Origin: Sinomicrobium sp.
GTDB lineage: Bacteria > Bacteroidota > Bacteroidia > Flavobacteriales > Flavobacteriaceae
Assembly (NCBI GenBank): GCA_029266035.1
Contig: JAJUFH010000022.1
Span: 1-53,369, forward strand
Length of the DNA stretch: 53,369 nt
Reading direction: 5' to 3'
The notes under the pieces were generated by a model. That model saw only the letters and a program-made list of their open reading frames with translations, had not been told where the DNA came from and did no database searches. Shown piece by piece: positions 22,339-31,793 of this stretch. Numbering within the stretch: position 1 is the stretch's first letter; each line of letters begins with the position of its first letter. The position numbers were made by a program, and so were the translations under genes.

Positions 22339-24821
22339 TGATAACAACATATTACAACAGGCTTTTCACACTCTTTTGCTGCGCACTCTTTTTGACTACT
22401 GCCGCATACAGCCAGAAGCCGGAAGGACAGGCATTACGTTTCGGCAGCGACGGACTGGCACCGGTTACCGTGGGCGACAAAAGCTATTACATCAACCAGA
22501 ACGGTCAGCGCGAATTTGATGAGTACGAAGACTCCGAGGTGCGCTGGAAATGGCTAAACTGGGGATCGAGCAATGATACCGCTGCCTTCATCGTGATAAA
22601 GGATGGATTGAAAGGACTGCGCCGCCAAGATGGAACCTGGATACTGGAGCCCGTATACCAGAAGATTGAAACTTTTGATGATAACTGTTGGAAGGTAACC
22701 AAAGCAGGTAAACAGACATTTACCAGTCCTAGCGGCGAACTGCTCCCCTACTTTGACGAAGTAGGCTACCTGAATGGACGGTACTTCGATGTGAAAAACG
22801 ACGGGAAATGGGGAGTTTACGACCGCGAAAGCAAGCAGTTAAGCATTCCTGCTACTTACGATGGCTTCGACTACTGCGGCGGATGCGGTCGGAAGTCTGA
22901 CTATATCTATGCGCAGCAAAACGGCAAATGGGGCGTCATCAGTTTCGACAATCAGGTGCTAGTTCCCTTTACCTATGACCACAGCCACTGGGGTGGTATG
23001 CGCAGCGACGTATGGGTGACCGCTTTTACCAAAAACGATAAATCGGTGGTGGTTCACATCCCTACCGGAAAGGAGTTTATGGCACAGGGCAATGAACGGC
23101 TGCAAATCATAGGCTACAGTGAATTAGTAGTGTCCACAGACGGCAAATACAGCTTGATTGATACGCTGGCTAAGGAAATTTTGCCTCCGGTTTACGACGC
23201 TATTACCCTACCCAACGCCAACAGTTTTCAAGGTTACTACGGTCCGTACGCCATTGTGGAAAAAGATGGAAAAAAGGGTATCTATGCATCGGGTCGCGGA
23301 CTCGTGAACCAACCCGAATGGGACGACGCCCGTATATACGACGATTACTTTGCCTTGTCGCGCAATGGACAATATGGCTTGTATGATCGCGACGGACGGA
23401 AACTGCTGGCGCCAAACTATACCGGTATCACACACATCAACGACTACTTCTATTCGTCCGGAAGCAAAGGACTAACCATCTTCAAGACCCAACAGAAAGC
23501 CCTGTATGGTCTATACTTCGTGGAAACAGGCGTGGAAATACCGACAGAATTCCACGAATTAAATCTCCATTCATTAGGGGACAATCGGAAAAATGACCTC
23601 ATTGTTGGGGAATACCAAGGAGAGAAAGCTGTTTTTGACTTCGATGGGAATGAATTGTTACCACTGGCTTACACTCATTGGAACACACTGGACACTACAT
23701 CGCTACGCTACCTCCGTGTGGGGCGTAACGACATTTGGGGAGTGTACGATACCCAGCTTAAAAAAGAAGTTATACCTGTCCGATTCAGCGACATACGCCC
23801 CTTGTCGGAAGGTAGCAAGCTCTTCCTCGCCGTGACTGACAATACCTCGGGCGACTACCAATACGGAGTGTACACATCGGAGGGAACTGAGCTATTGCCT
23901 GCAACCTACAGTAGCTACGGGAAAATGACAGATGGATATGTGCTGTTCAACAAAGATGCAAACGGTAAGAATGCCCAGGTAGTGAACGCACACAACGGAA
24001 GAATAATTGAACTGCCAACCCCTTATGCAGCCGCATTCCAAAACTCGCCTCTTGTAATTATATCAACCGACGAACGGACCGGACAGCTTTACCATCCCGT
24101 TGAACAACGGTCGGTGAGCGACCTAAAATTCACCTACCCCTACGGTAATACCAATGCCGATGGACTCGCTTGGCTGAGCAAGTTTTCACCCAACGGACGG
24201 GCATGGGTAATCGCTGACGGTAAATACGGACTTATCGACGCTACCGGCCAATGGTTAAAGAAACCCTTATATGCCGAGGCACTGTCTTTTGAGGAGCGAA
24301 ATATAACGGTAGGGATTAAAGCTTTCCTCGCTTCCGATTGGCGTAGCCAAACAGGCTATATGGCTTACGAGTTTATCGGTGAAGATGGAAAACCGATAAC
24401 AGACCAGGTATATCCCAGTCCGCATTCCTACCTGATGGATATGAACTACTTTATGGGTGATCACCTCATAATCCGGAAGGTCGATATGGAAACAGGTCAA
24501 CTAATGGTCGGCCTGTCCGACACCACCGGTAATGTGGTGCTGCCGTCTGAGTACGATGCCGTGGAACCCTTCAACAATGGGCAATACCTACTGCTGCGAA
24601 AGCGAGGAAAATTTGGTATTGCTAACAGTGAAGGACAATTGCTCCTACCCGTGGAATTTGACAACCTATTACTCGACCGATACGGTTCGGAAAACGGCAT
24701 AACGTTTCCCATATTGGGCTATAAGAACGATGAATGGCGGTATTATAAAGAAGATGGCACCGTACTTTCGGTGGAAGGTGTAGGTGATGCCCCCTGGACA
24801 GTGAATACCGGCCTGTGGTAG
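22338..24821 (+). CDS. Secreted WG-repeat protein B
   Basis: An 827-residue partner of the preceding gene with a signal peptide (FTLFCCALFLTTAAYSQ). Units such as KDGLKGLRRQDG, NDGKWGVYDRES, QNGKWGVISFDN, EKDGKKGIYASG, RNGQYGLYDRDG, GRNDIWGVYDTQ and KRGKFGIANSEG fill its length. Unlike the first protein it has a slightly degenerate end (NDEWRYYKEDGTVLS). Translation is coupled by the TAATG overlap, so both proteins are probably made in similar amounts and may act together at the cell surface. Function unknown. Confidence 0.9.
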   Translation: MITTYYNRLFTLFCCALFLTTAAYSQKPEGQALRFGSDGLAPVTVGDKSYYINQNGQREFDEYEDSEVRWKWLNWGSSNDTAAFIVIKDGLKGLRRQDGTWILEPVYQKIETFDDNCWKVTKAGKQTFTSPSGELLPYFDEVGYLNGRYFDVKNDGKWGVYDRESKQLSIPATYDGFDYCGGCGRKSDYIYAQQNGKWGVISFDNQVLVPFTYDHSHWGGMRSDVWVTAFTKNDKSVVVHIPTGKEFMAQGNERLQIIGYSELVVSTDGKYSLIDTLAKEILPPVYDAITLPNANSFQGYYGPYAIVEKDGKKGIYASGRGLVNQPEWDDARIYDDYFALSRNGQYGLYDRDGRKLLAPNYTGITHINDYFYSSGSKGLTIFKTQQKALYGLYFVETGVEIPTEFHELNLHSLGDNRKNDLIVGEYQGEKAVFDFDGNELLPLAYTHWNTLDTTSLRYLRVGRNDIWGVYDTQLKKEVIPVRFSDIRPLSEGSKLFLAVTDNTSGDYQYGVYTSEGTELLPATYSSYGKMTDGYVLFNKDANGKNAQVVNAHNGRIIELPTPYAAAFQNSPLVIISTDERTGQLYHPVEQRSVSDLKFTYPYGNTNADGLAWLSKFSPNGRAWVIADGKYGLIDATGQWLKKPLYAEALSFEERNITVGIKAFLASDWRSQTGYMAYEFIGEDGKPITDQVYPSPHSYLMDMNYFMGDHLIIRKVDMETGQLMVGLSDTTGNVVLPSEYDAVEPFNNGQYLLLRKRGKFGIANSEGQLLLPVEFDNLLLDRYGSENGITFPILGYKNDEWRYYKEDGTVLSVEGVGDAPWTVNTGLW

Positions 24822-24924
24822 TAGCTAGCGCTAATAACATTAGTACGTTATCAGGCATGGCACCAATAAGACCCTCTTAGAGTGACGGTAGACATATATC
24901 CAAACCGTTGATATAACAAATTTC

Positions 24925-25068
24925 TTATAGTGCCGTTTCGCGTACAACAGTAAAGTCAATCAATTCGGCATTACTGCCGTAATTTAATTCTATCCACACT
25001 GCTCTGTCTGGTGTTTTAATATAAAAGTGCTTGTATTTAGTGGACTGATAATCGCAAAAAAAACTCAT
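24925..25068 (-). pseudogene. Short remnant, possibly of an OmpA-family protein
   Basis: A 47-codon frame (ATG at 25066-25068, stop at 24925) reads HFYIKTPDRAVWIELNYGSN and then AELIDFTVVRETAL. The strand pattern WIEL...AELIDFTVVRE resembles the end of the periplasmic domain that precedes OmpA in some Bacteroidota proteins (K-x-W-V-x-V...YxLTVVEKE). It could also be a real small gene. The rest of 24822-25071 shows nothing recognisable. Confidence 0.35.
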
Positions 25069-25071
25069 TCA

Positions 25072-25893
25072 TCACCGCAAATAATCATTTGTATTAACCA
25101 ATTCGTATTCCGGCGAACTTTCAAATAGTATGTTGAGTATATTCATATGCCCCGTTCCAAACAGTACCAACACCCTATCTGTTTCGTCGGTGTCGATTCG
25201 CTGAATATTCCTGAATATTTTTAGATTTCTGTTGAACCAGCGTCCGCTTTCAAAATTTACTCCAAAAAAATCTCCTTTCTCTTCTTCGTATTTAAAGGGA
25301 CCAATCAAGTAATTTCCAAGACTTTTTTTAATGTTTTCCGGGGTATTTAATCGTATTAACTCCGCTATAATTCCCTCGGTCTTAAATATGTTTGAAGGAT
25401 TGTATTTGAGCGGATTATTTTTGGTCTTTTCGAAGTAATCGTAAAACCGCTGTTGCGCTGCGCTATTGTCTGCTTGTAACACAGTATCAACCTGATTATT
25501 GAGCTCCCCCCATTCATTGACGCAAATAAGCTTTTTCACGCCCACTTCTTTGGCCAGTCGAAACGCTATCTGATCAACTTCGCTTCGCTGAAGTTCGTAT
25601 TTACCCTCTAAGTACAGCTGAAACAACGAGTCTATCACCGGTTGATAAGAAGGTGTCTTTTCAATAACTATCACTGTCGGATCGAACTTTTTTAATTTTT
25701 TGACAAGGGTTTTTATTTCTCTTTGATGCTTTTCGTCCAAAACATCTATTTGATCCGGTTCCTCTATCTGTACAAAATCTCTGTTTGGAAAACCAAAGTG
25801 AAAAGTTCCGAGAGTGAGTACTTTTGTCTTTTGGGTTTGTGCATTTAGATGCAGGGACATCAAAACTGCAAATACAAGTGTGTAAAACTTCAT
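25072..25893 (-). CDS. DUF5694 protein (TraB-like, secreted)
   Basis: A 273-residue protein with a signal peptide (MKFYTLVFAVLMSLHLNAQ). The N-terminal VLTLGTFHFGFPNRDF and VIVIEKTPSY, and the C-terminal RVLVLFGTGHMNILNILF, are the conserved His/Glu blocks of DUF5694, a relative of the TraB/ChaN fold (GTFH at the start and GxGH near the end). Members are thought to be metal-dependent, function unproven. It stands between the remnant and the PUL and shares the strand of the lldD-gntR pair, but the 80-nt gap makes co-transcription uncertain. Confidence 0.85.
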   Translation of the reverse strand: MKFYTLVFAVLMSLHLNAQTQKTKVLTLGTFHFGFPNRDFVQIEEPDQIDVLDEKHQREIKTLVKKLKKFDPTVIVIEKTPSYQPVIDSLFQLYLEGKYELQRSEVDQIAFRLAKEVGVKKLICVNEWGELNNQVDTVLQADNSAAQQRFYDYFEKTKNNPLKYNPSNIFKTEGIIAELIRLNTPENIKKSLGNYLIGPFKYEEEKGDFFGVNFESGRWFNRNLKIFRNIQRIDTDETDRVLVLFGTGHMNILNILFESSPEYELVNTNDYLR

Positions 25894-25975
25894 AATACTT
25901 TTTTCTATTATGACGATTTACTTTGGAAAGTGTTACAAATCAGATAGGTTTAAAAAATATTTTATCGTTTTAAAC

Positions 25976-27133
25976 TCATTTTTCCCTTTTAACGATATAC
26001 TTCGCTAGATCCTGTACATTTTCACAGCACAATTGCTCTAGCACCTGTTGCAATTGCATTTTTAGCATGGCTATGGTATGGTCGCCACCTTGATTTCCTA
26101 GGGCTCCAACACCGTACATAAAAGATCTTCCGAGAAATCCGAATTCCGCTCCGCTACCGAGCACCCGTGCTATATCGGGACCGGTGCGTATGCCGCTGTC
26201 CATCATCACGGTGATCTGATCCCTGTATTTTTCTGCGATTTCTGTCAATGGCTTTATGGTCGATTCTCCAGCATCGAGTTGACGTCCGCCGTGATTGGAA
26301 ACGATAATACCGTCAAAACCCAGTCGTACTGCTTCTTCTGCATCTTCGCATGAAGCCACACCTTTCAGCACTAACTTACCCTTCCACATATCGCGTATGG
26401 GTTTTATCTTTTCACTGTTCAACCTTCCGGAAAAAGTGGCATCCATCCATTTGCCGAGCTGTTTTATACTCATACCTTTTTCCATATATTTTTGCATAGT
26501 GGCAAAATTCGGAACCCCGTGTTTCAAGGTCTGTAGTGTCCAGGTAGGTTTACCCAATACCTGTAATACATTGCGCAGGTTGAGCTGAGGTGGCATAGCC
26601 AGTCCGTTTCTTATCTCTTTAGAGCGATACCCAAAGGTAGGCACATCGCACAAAACCACTAATACAGGACACTGGGCAGCTTCGGCCCTTTTTATAATGT
26701 CGTCCCTAAGCCAGTCTTCGGTTGGGTGATAAAGCTGAAACCACGCCCTTCCTTCAGTGAGTTCGCTGGCCCGTTCTATACTGGTAGTAGTTACAGTGCT
26801 TAGAATAAAGGGAATATTGTGCTTTAGCGAAGCTTTGGCCAGAATCTCCGGTGCATTGGGCCACATAAGTCCCTGGAGCCCGATAGGAGATATTCCAAAT
26901 GGTGCATCGTAGGATATTCCCATAAGCTCGGTTTTCAAAAGAGCATTACTGTAGTTTTTCAGATAGCGCGGTCTGAATTGTACCTCTCTGATCTCGGCGG
27001 TATTTCGCACTATATTGATGTTTTCGTTACACCCGCCGTCCAGATACTCAAAGGCAAATCCGGGCATACGTTTTTTTGCTCGTTGGCGAAGTACCTCTAT
27101 AGAAGGGTATTTAGTGTTGAAAGGAAAAGACAT
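25976..27133 (-). CDS. FMN-dependent 2-hydroxy-acid oxidase/dehydrogenase
   Basis: About 385 residues, from ATG 27133 (MSFPFNTKYPS; the longer ORF adds eight residues). It has FMN and substrate motifs of the L-lactate/glycolate/mandelate oxidase family: FEYLDGGC near the start, PFGISPIGLQGL, WFQLYHP, then IIVSNHGGRQLDAG with the catalytic His and GxR. It oxidises an (S)-2-hydroxy acid to the keto acid. Located 42 nt downstream of gntR and next to the PUL. In a sugar-acid locus it could oxidise L-lactate from a 6-deoxy-sugar route, or another hydroxy acid; the substrate cannot be fixed. Confidence 0.88.
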   Translation of the reverse strand: MSFPFNTKYPSIEVLRQRAKKRMPGFAFEYLDGGCNENINIVRNTAEIREVQFRPRYLKNYSNALLKTELMGISYDAPFGISPIGLQGLMWPNAPEILAKASLKHNIPFILSTVTTTSIERASELTEGRAWFQLYHPTEDWLRDDIIKRAEAAQCPVLVVLCDVPTFGYRSKEIRNGLAMPPQLNLRNVLQVLGKPTWTLQTLKHGVPNFATMQKYMEKGMSIKQLGKWMDATFSGRLNSEKIKPIRDMWKGKLVLKGVASCEDAEEAVRLGFDGIIVSNHGGRQLDAGESTIKPLTEIAEKYRDQITVMMDSGIRTGPDIARVLGSGAEFGFLGRSFMYGVGALGNQGGDHTIAMLKMQLQQVLEQLCCENVQDLAKYIVKREK

Positions 27134-27175
27134 AATAATTGGTAAATTCGGAATCAAAAAACTCCTCGGTCAAAA

Positions 27176-27850
27176 TTAATTTTTCATGGCGGCCAAAAGA
27201 TTGGCTTTGGCATTCAAACAGTGAGAAGTGGCCGCTTTTTCTAAAAGTTTTTCATCTCTCAAAGAAATGGCTTCCAGTATTTCCCGATGTTCAACAATTA
27301 CTTCTTCTACTCTATTCCCTTCAAAGCCATAGGAAAGCCTGAGACTGTTGATCAGTTGCGAGTGCTTCTCAATGATGTGCAAAGCTTCATCATTATCGGC
27401 CAATTGATAGAGTGTGGTATGAAATTGAGAGTTGCACTTTAGCATACTTTCTACGTCTCTTTTTACAGAAGCTTTTTCATAATTTTTCTGAGTCTGAAAA
27501 AGCTTTTTAATATCTCTATCTGTAACCTTCTTCAAACTTTCAAGAGTCAAAAATACCTCGATGATCCGCCTGATATCATATATATTACTGACAAATTTTT
27601 CATCCAGTTCCCTCACATAAGCACCTTTATGCGGTTCGATAATAATCAGTCCTTCCCCCTGTAGCTGCTGCAATGCCTCTCGTATAGGCATCTGACTTAC
27701 GTTGTATAACTTAATGAGCTCGGCGATCTTTAATCTGGTTCCCGGTGCGAAATAATTCGATAAAATATCTCTTCTCAAACACTCTCTAACCTTAGAATAG
27801 GTTGTATCTACTTTTCCATCTTGCTGTACTCTATTAATAAATTCTTTCAT
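27176..27850 (-). CDS. GntR/FadR-family regulator (FCD domain)
   Basis: A 224-residue regulator: winged helix with SQMPIREALQQLQGEGLIIIEPHKGAYV (quoted in parts: MPIREALQQLQGEGL, EPHKGAYVREL) near residues 50-85, then an FCD ligand domain with the metal-binding His/Asp set (e.g. NSQFHTTLYQLADN, EVIVEHREILEAI). FadR-type FCD regulators in sugar-acid loci commonly bind the acid or its phosphorylated keto-deoxy derivative. Divergent from the kinase gene at 27978 and upstream of the oxidase gene. The PUL has no SusR/HTCS/ECF regulator, so GntR is the best candidate. Confidence 0.9.
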   Translation of the reverse strand: MKEFINRVQQDGKVDTTYSKVRECLRRDILSNYFAPGTRLKIAELIKLYNVSQMPIREALQQLQGEGLIIIEPHKGAYVRELDEKFVSNIYDIRRIIEVFLTLESLKKVTDRDIKKLFQTQKNYEKASVKRDVESMLKCNSQFHTTLYQLADNDEALHIIEKHSQLINSLRLSYGFEGNRVEEVIVEHREILEAISLRDEKLLEKAATSHCLNAKANLLAAMKN

Positions 27851-27927
27851 ACTTTTTTAATGTAGTAGAAATACTTTCTCTATATTTATAATGAATAATC
27901 TCTACGACAAATTTAACAAAACAAATC

Positions 27928-27943
27928 ATATACAATATATAAT
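27928..27943. promoter_or_regulatory. AT-rich operator candidate between gntR and dgoK
   Basis: ATATACAATATATAAT lies in the divergent 127-nt gap. Similar A/T runs with TATATTATATATAAT and TATACAATAT lie before the dehydratase gene (46605-46622) and the MFS gene (48665-48695). High AT background makes coincidence possible. Confidence 0.4.
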
Positions 27944-27977
27944 TTAAAGATTTATATTTGACTTTTTAAATAAAGAA

Positions 27978-28940
27978 ATGAAGTTATTTTTAAGTATAGA
28001 CTGGGGCACCTCTTCTTTTAGAGCGAGATTAATCGAAACAGATTTAAACAGTATTAAAATTCTGCATGAAATAAAAAACAATCAGGGAATTTCACGTATT
28101 CATCAGTCCTGGTTGAAATCCGATAAAGGTATTTCGCGCTTCCAATTCTTCCTGAATGTCTTAGACGATACTCTAAAAACCATCAAGACAGAACAGAAAT
28201 TAAACATTGACAATGCTCCGATTGTTATTTCCGGAATGGCCTCCTCTTCGATCGGATGGTTCGAACTCCCCTATTCTTCTTTACCATTTGCACTGGATGG
28301 TAGTGGCCTAAATTACAAAATCATTGAGATTCCTTCATTTTCTCACCCTGTATTGTTACTCTCCGGTATTTGCAGCGATGACGATATAATGAGAGGAGAA
28401 GAAATACAACTTTTAGGCTGCTATACCAATGCAGAAACTGATAGTGTATATGTCTTTCCGGGAACACATTCAAAACACATACATATCAAGGATGGAAAGG
28501 TAATCTCGTTTAGAACCTATATGACTGGGGAAATATTTCAACTACTTACCGAAAATAGCATACTGAAAGACAATGTTGAAAAATCGGTTGCACTCCATTG
28601 TGAAGATTTTGTATCTGGAATACATCATGCACGAGAAAACAACTTTCTAAATGCGCTTTTTAAGGTCAGAACAAACGAAGTCCTTCACAAAATGAACAAA
28701 GCCAACAACTACAGCTTTTTAAGTGGATTATTGATCGGTACTGAAATATTGGAACTCAGCAAAAACGACCATCACATATACTTATGCCCTCATAAAAATT
28801 TAAGTAAAAATTACACTATCGCTATAAAAGAATCATCACTGGCAAACAGAGCAACCATCCTCTCTCATGAAGAGGTAGACAATTCGGTAATCAAAGGGCA
28901 TTTACTCATGTTGAAAAAACATCTTCTGGGATGGACTTAA
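27978..28940 (+). CDS. dgoK: 2-dehydro-3-deoxygalactonokinase
   Basis: Phosphorylates 2-dehydro-3-deoxy-galactonate (KDGal) to the 6-phosphate. 320 residues, about 30 longer than E. coli DgoK. N-terminal SIDWGTSSFRARLI matches the ASKHA/DgoK nucleotide-binding start, GMASSSIGW and RGEEIQLLG are family motifs, and FPGTHSKHIHIKDGKV is the DgoK signature PGTHSK-x-V. Divergent from gntR and convergent with the lactonase gene (18 nt between stops). The aldolase gene at 44773 would take its product. Confidence 0.92.
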   Translation: MKLFLSIDWGTSSFRARLIETDLNSIKILHEIKNNQGISRIHQSWLKSDKGISRFQFFLNVLDDTLKTIKTEQKLNIDNAPIVISGMASSSIGWFELPYSSLPFALDGSGLNYKIIEIPSFSHPVLLLSGICSDDDIMRGEEIQLLGCYTNAETDSVYVFPGTHSKHIHIKDGKVISFRTYMTGEIFQLLTENSILKDNVEKSVALHCEDFVSGIHHARENNFLNALFKVRTNEVLHKMNKANNYSFLSGLLIGTEILELSKNDHHIYLCPHKNLSKNYTIAIKESSLANRATILSHEEVDNSVIKGHLLMLKKHLLGWT

Positions 28941-28957
28941 AAATCCAGACACTGTCC

Positions 28958-29893
28958 CTATCTCGATTGCAACGATTGCCATTCGGTTGAGGAAATATCC
29001 ATTGCACTCTTCCTATTGTCAAATATATTGGAGGGCAATCCCTTAAACCCTGATTTTTTGACGACGAACAATGAACCTGCCAAAGGTTGTTGAGCCATTT
29101 CTTCATGGGTAAGCCCTACTTTGGCGGAAGTGATGTACAGATCTTCCAGTTTCTCTCCTCCAAAGGTACATGAAGTTACCCGTGATACGGGCAGTTTTAT
29201 CTCAAACAATTGAGTTCCCGTATGCGGATTCCATCTCGACACCTTCCATCCATCCCAATGTGAAATCCACAGCATTCCTTCATTGTCTATGGTCATCCCA
29301 TCCGGACTACCCTCGCCCTTAGGGATACTTATAATGTCCCGTTTATTAGAAATATCCCCACTGCTATTGTCGTAATCAAAGGCCATCACTTTTTGTGTAG
29401 GGGTATCAATCAGGTAAAACGATCTCTTGTCTACACTCCACACCATTCCATTGGAGATTGTCAGGCCTGAATATTTTTTCAAAACTGTGAGGTCCCTCTC
29501 CAAGGTGTATAAGCTCCCTGCATTTTTTATATTATTACCATCGTCCATTGTACCCACCCAAAACCTTCCATTCGGATCGCACTTGCCGTCATTAAAACGA
29601 TTTCCCGATCTATCCGATTCAGGATTTACAATAGTTTTGATATAACCACGCTCAAAATCAACAAAAAAAAGACCTTTTTTAAGTGCTGCTATCAGATGTC
29701 CTGACGAGCATTGAGCAATAGCTCCTATCTTTTGTCCTGTGTGAATGCTTTTTTGGCTATTACTCTTAGTATTATACCTGTGGATGTCACCACCAACAAC
29801 ATCAATCCAATAAATAGAGCTTGTTTCACTATCCCATACAGGTCCCTCTCCACACAAGCTCTTGATGTTTGTCAACACTTCCCAGTCCCTCAT
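28958..29893 (-). CDS. SMP-30/gluconolactonase-family lactonase
   Basis: Hydrolyses sugar lactones to acids. The 311-residue beta-propeller has the metal-binding Glu in CGEGPVWDS near residue 15, Asn in SNGMVWS near 148 and Asp in GSPDGMTID near 200, the calcium site of the SMP-30 family. No signal peptide, so cytoplasmic. Last gene of the PUL operon, reached directly from the upstream BNR gene. It would open a galactonolactone (or similar lactone) formed by the SDR gene at 46646 to feed the dehydratase. Confidence 0.88.
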   Translation of the reverse strand: MRDWEVLTNIKSLCGEGPVWDSETSSIYWIDVVGGDIHRYNTKSNSQKSIHTGQKIGAIAQCSSGHLIAALKKGLFFVDFERGYIKTIVNPESDRSGNRFNDGKCDPNGRFWVGTMDDGNNIKNAGSLYTLERDLTVLKKYSGLTISNGMVWSVDKRSFYLIDTPTQKVMAFDYDNSSGDISNKRDIISIPKGEGSPDGMTIDNEGMLWISHWDGWKVSRWNPHTGTQLFEIKLPVSRVTSCTFGGEKLEDLYITSAKVGLTHEEMAQQPLAGSLFVVKKSGFKGLPSNIFDNRKSAMDISSTEWQSLQSR

Positions 29894-29919
29894 ATAAAAT
29901 GTAATTTTTTCACTCCCAA

Positions 29920-31749
29920 TCAGTCAAAAGACAAAGACAACCATTCTTGCGGATAATCACTACTTTCTCCTTCCGCATATTCAATAGCAGATCGCGGTTT
30001 TTCGGTTGCAGTATCCTTGTAAAAATGTCTCAATTGTGCTTTAAACCTATCTTTTGAAGTGGGCTTACCGCCCAGTAAATCCCAGTCTATGCTCAATTTT
30101 GCCGAATACCCCAAGTCTTCATCCTCCACTTTATTGATGGTACCTACCACTTCTACACTTTCTGTCTTCCCTTTTTCAATCAAATGCCACGCATAGTTTT
30201 CCTCGCGGTAAACGAGGTATTCCCCGGCCGGATTGACCACTATCTTGTAATTGCGAAACACTCCTTCACCCTGATCTCGGCTGAGAAGAAGAACAGAGGC
30301 ATCTGAGTTTTCAGGGGTAAAGGCTATAATATTTTTGTCAAACAAGTAAGTAGCAAAAATAAAATTCTGATCGGTATAGCCGAAATTACTAAAAACAGAA
30401 CTCGTTGTCGCCTTTCCTAAAAACCAGTAATCATTGGCATCCTTATCAAATTCTGACAACGAAGACATTACAAGATCTCCCTTGCGGATTGTTTTGGCGT
30501 AATTAAGACGTCCCTGCATAATGTGAATCTTACCGCGGGTTGCGCCAGTACTGTCTTCATAGCGTTCGGTTCCGGTGGATATAACCTTATTATTACCGAT
30601 GTAATCTACAGAGCCCCAATAGGCGACAAATGGCGATGTGGCAAAACGAAAATTATCTGCTTTTTTGTCCCCGATCAGCGTCCAGATTCCCTCTTCCCCT
30701 TTATAGGTGCCATTGCATTGTATAACCATCTCCCCTGTACCGAGTTTAGTTGAATAGGGTCCGTAACCAATCAGATCTTTATTGACCTGTTTTCTATACG
30801 GATAGGCTGGTCCCCCTTCCTTAATTATTTTTTCCTGATCTGCCGAATGCCAGTTCACATCCGCATCTGTCTTGACCACTATCGGTGTCTGATCGACCAC
30901 CAGTTTACCACTCCACACTTCCAGTGGTACTGCAATTCCGTTATTGTCGTCGAGCAACACCGCGGTAGGCATCCCGTCGTATGCAAAACGTTCGTCGACG
31001 GTACGGGATATGGTTTCATTATCTTGGTAAGTAGCCAGTTTCTTTCCCTGCCAGGTAACCCCATTGTCATAGGAACGGATGATAACCGTTCTGGGGTAAG
31101 ATACTTTATCGACAACATCCTGACTGGAGGTTATATACATCTGAATTTCTCCCGACGGAAGCTGTAGCATGGCCGGTTCCCAGCATCGACCCCGATATAC
31201 TTCTCGCGGAGCGGTAAATGTCTTTCCCTTATCGCTGCTGAACATAACTTCTACACCGCAATTTTTATTGGTGTTGGGGATATCGTGATATCCTTTTTTA
31301 TAACGCCATTGGTAAGCGATCATAATACGGCCATCACTCAATTCAATAAAGTCGGGATTTACAAATACCTTTTCATCTTCGCCAACGGTAGAAGTCGCTT
31401 TAAAACTCTGCCGTATCAGTTGGGCATCACTCCAAGTTTTACCGTTGTCTGTGCTTCGTCTGACGTATATGTCCCATCCGAAGTGATCGTTGGAAAAAGA
31501 CATGAGTAAGGTACCATCTGATAATTTCTTTATCCGTGAATAATAGAGGTTCTGTTCTGTAAAGTCCTTGTTACCGACATCGACAGAAGACATCTCCTGA
31601 TAGGTACTTCTATCCCAAGCGATGCGAACATTCCCTCCTCTATCATTTTGGGCATCTGTACTGTCGATACCAGCAAATAGAGTAATGGCGGTTAAACCGA
31701 GATGAAAATATGTCGAGAATCTATTTTTAGAATTATTTAGCTTTTGCAT
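29920..31749 (-). CDS. Secreted BNR/sialidase-fold protein 1
   Basis: A 609-residue exported protein with a signal peptide ending near GIDSTDA. Asp-box (SxDxGxTW) motifs are RRSTDNGKTW, FSSDKGKTF and SYDNGVTW, at roughly 75, 155 and 205, which mark a six-blade sialidase-type propeller. The C-terminal part (from about 470) has a beta-sandwich-like appearance. In PULs this fold covers exo-sialidases, GH93 exo-arabinanases and others. Sialic acid genes (lyase, NanE, NanK) are absent, so a sialidase is doubtful and another exo-acting glycosidase more likely. 26 nt upstream of the lactonase gene. Confidence 0.8.
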   Translation of the reverse strand: MQKLNNSKNRFSTYFHLGLTAITLFAGIDSTDAQNDRGGNVRIAWDRSTYQEMSSVDVGNKDFTEQNLYYSRIKKLSDGTLLMSFSNDHFGWDIYVRRSTDNGKTWSDAQLIRQSFKATSTVGEDEKVFVNPDFIELSDGRIMIAYQWRYKKGYHDIPNTNKNCGVEVMFSSDKGKTFTAPREVYRGRCWEPAMLQLPSGEIQMYITSSQDVVDKVSYPRTVIIRSYDNGVTWQGKKLATYQDNETISRTVDERFAYDGMPTAVLLDDNNGIAVPLEVWSGKLVVDQTPIVVKTDADVNWHSADQEKIIKEGGPAYPYRKQVNKDLIGYGPYSTKLGTGEMVIQCNGTYKGEEGIWTLIGDKKADNFRFATSPFVAYWGSVDYIGNNKVISTGTERYEDSTGATRGKIHIMQGRLNYAKTIRKGDLVMSSLSEFDKDANDYWFLGKATTSSVFSNFGYTDQNFIFATYLFDKNIIAFTPENSDASVLLLSRDQGEGVFRNYKIVVNPAGEYLVYREENYAWHLIEKGKTESVEVVGTINKVEDEDLGYSAKLSIDWDLLGGKPTSKDRFKAQLRHFYKDTATEKPRSAIEYAEGESSDYPQEWLSLSFD

Positions 31750-31793
31750 TGTTTTTAAAATTTAATATGATCAAAAATATCGGAAATTTTCCC

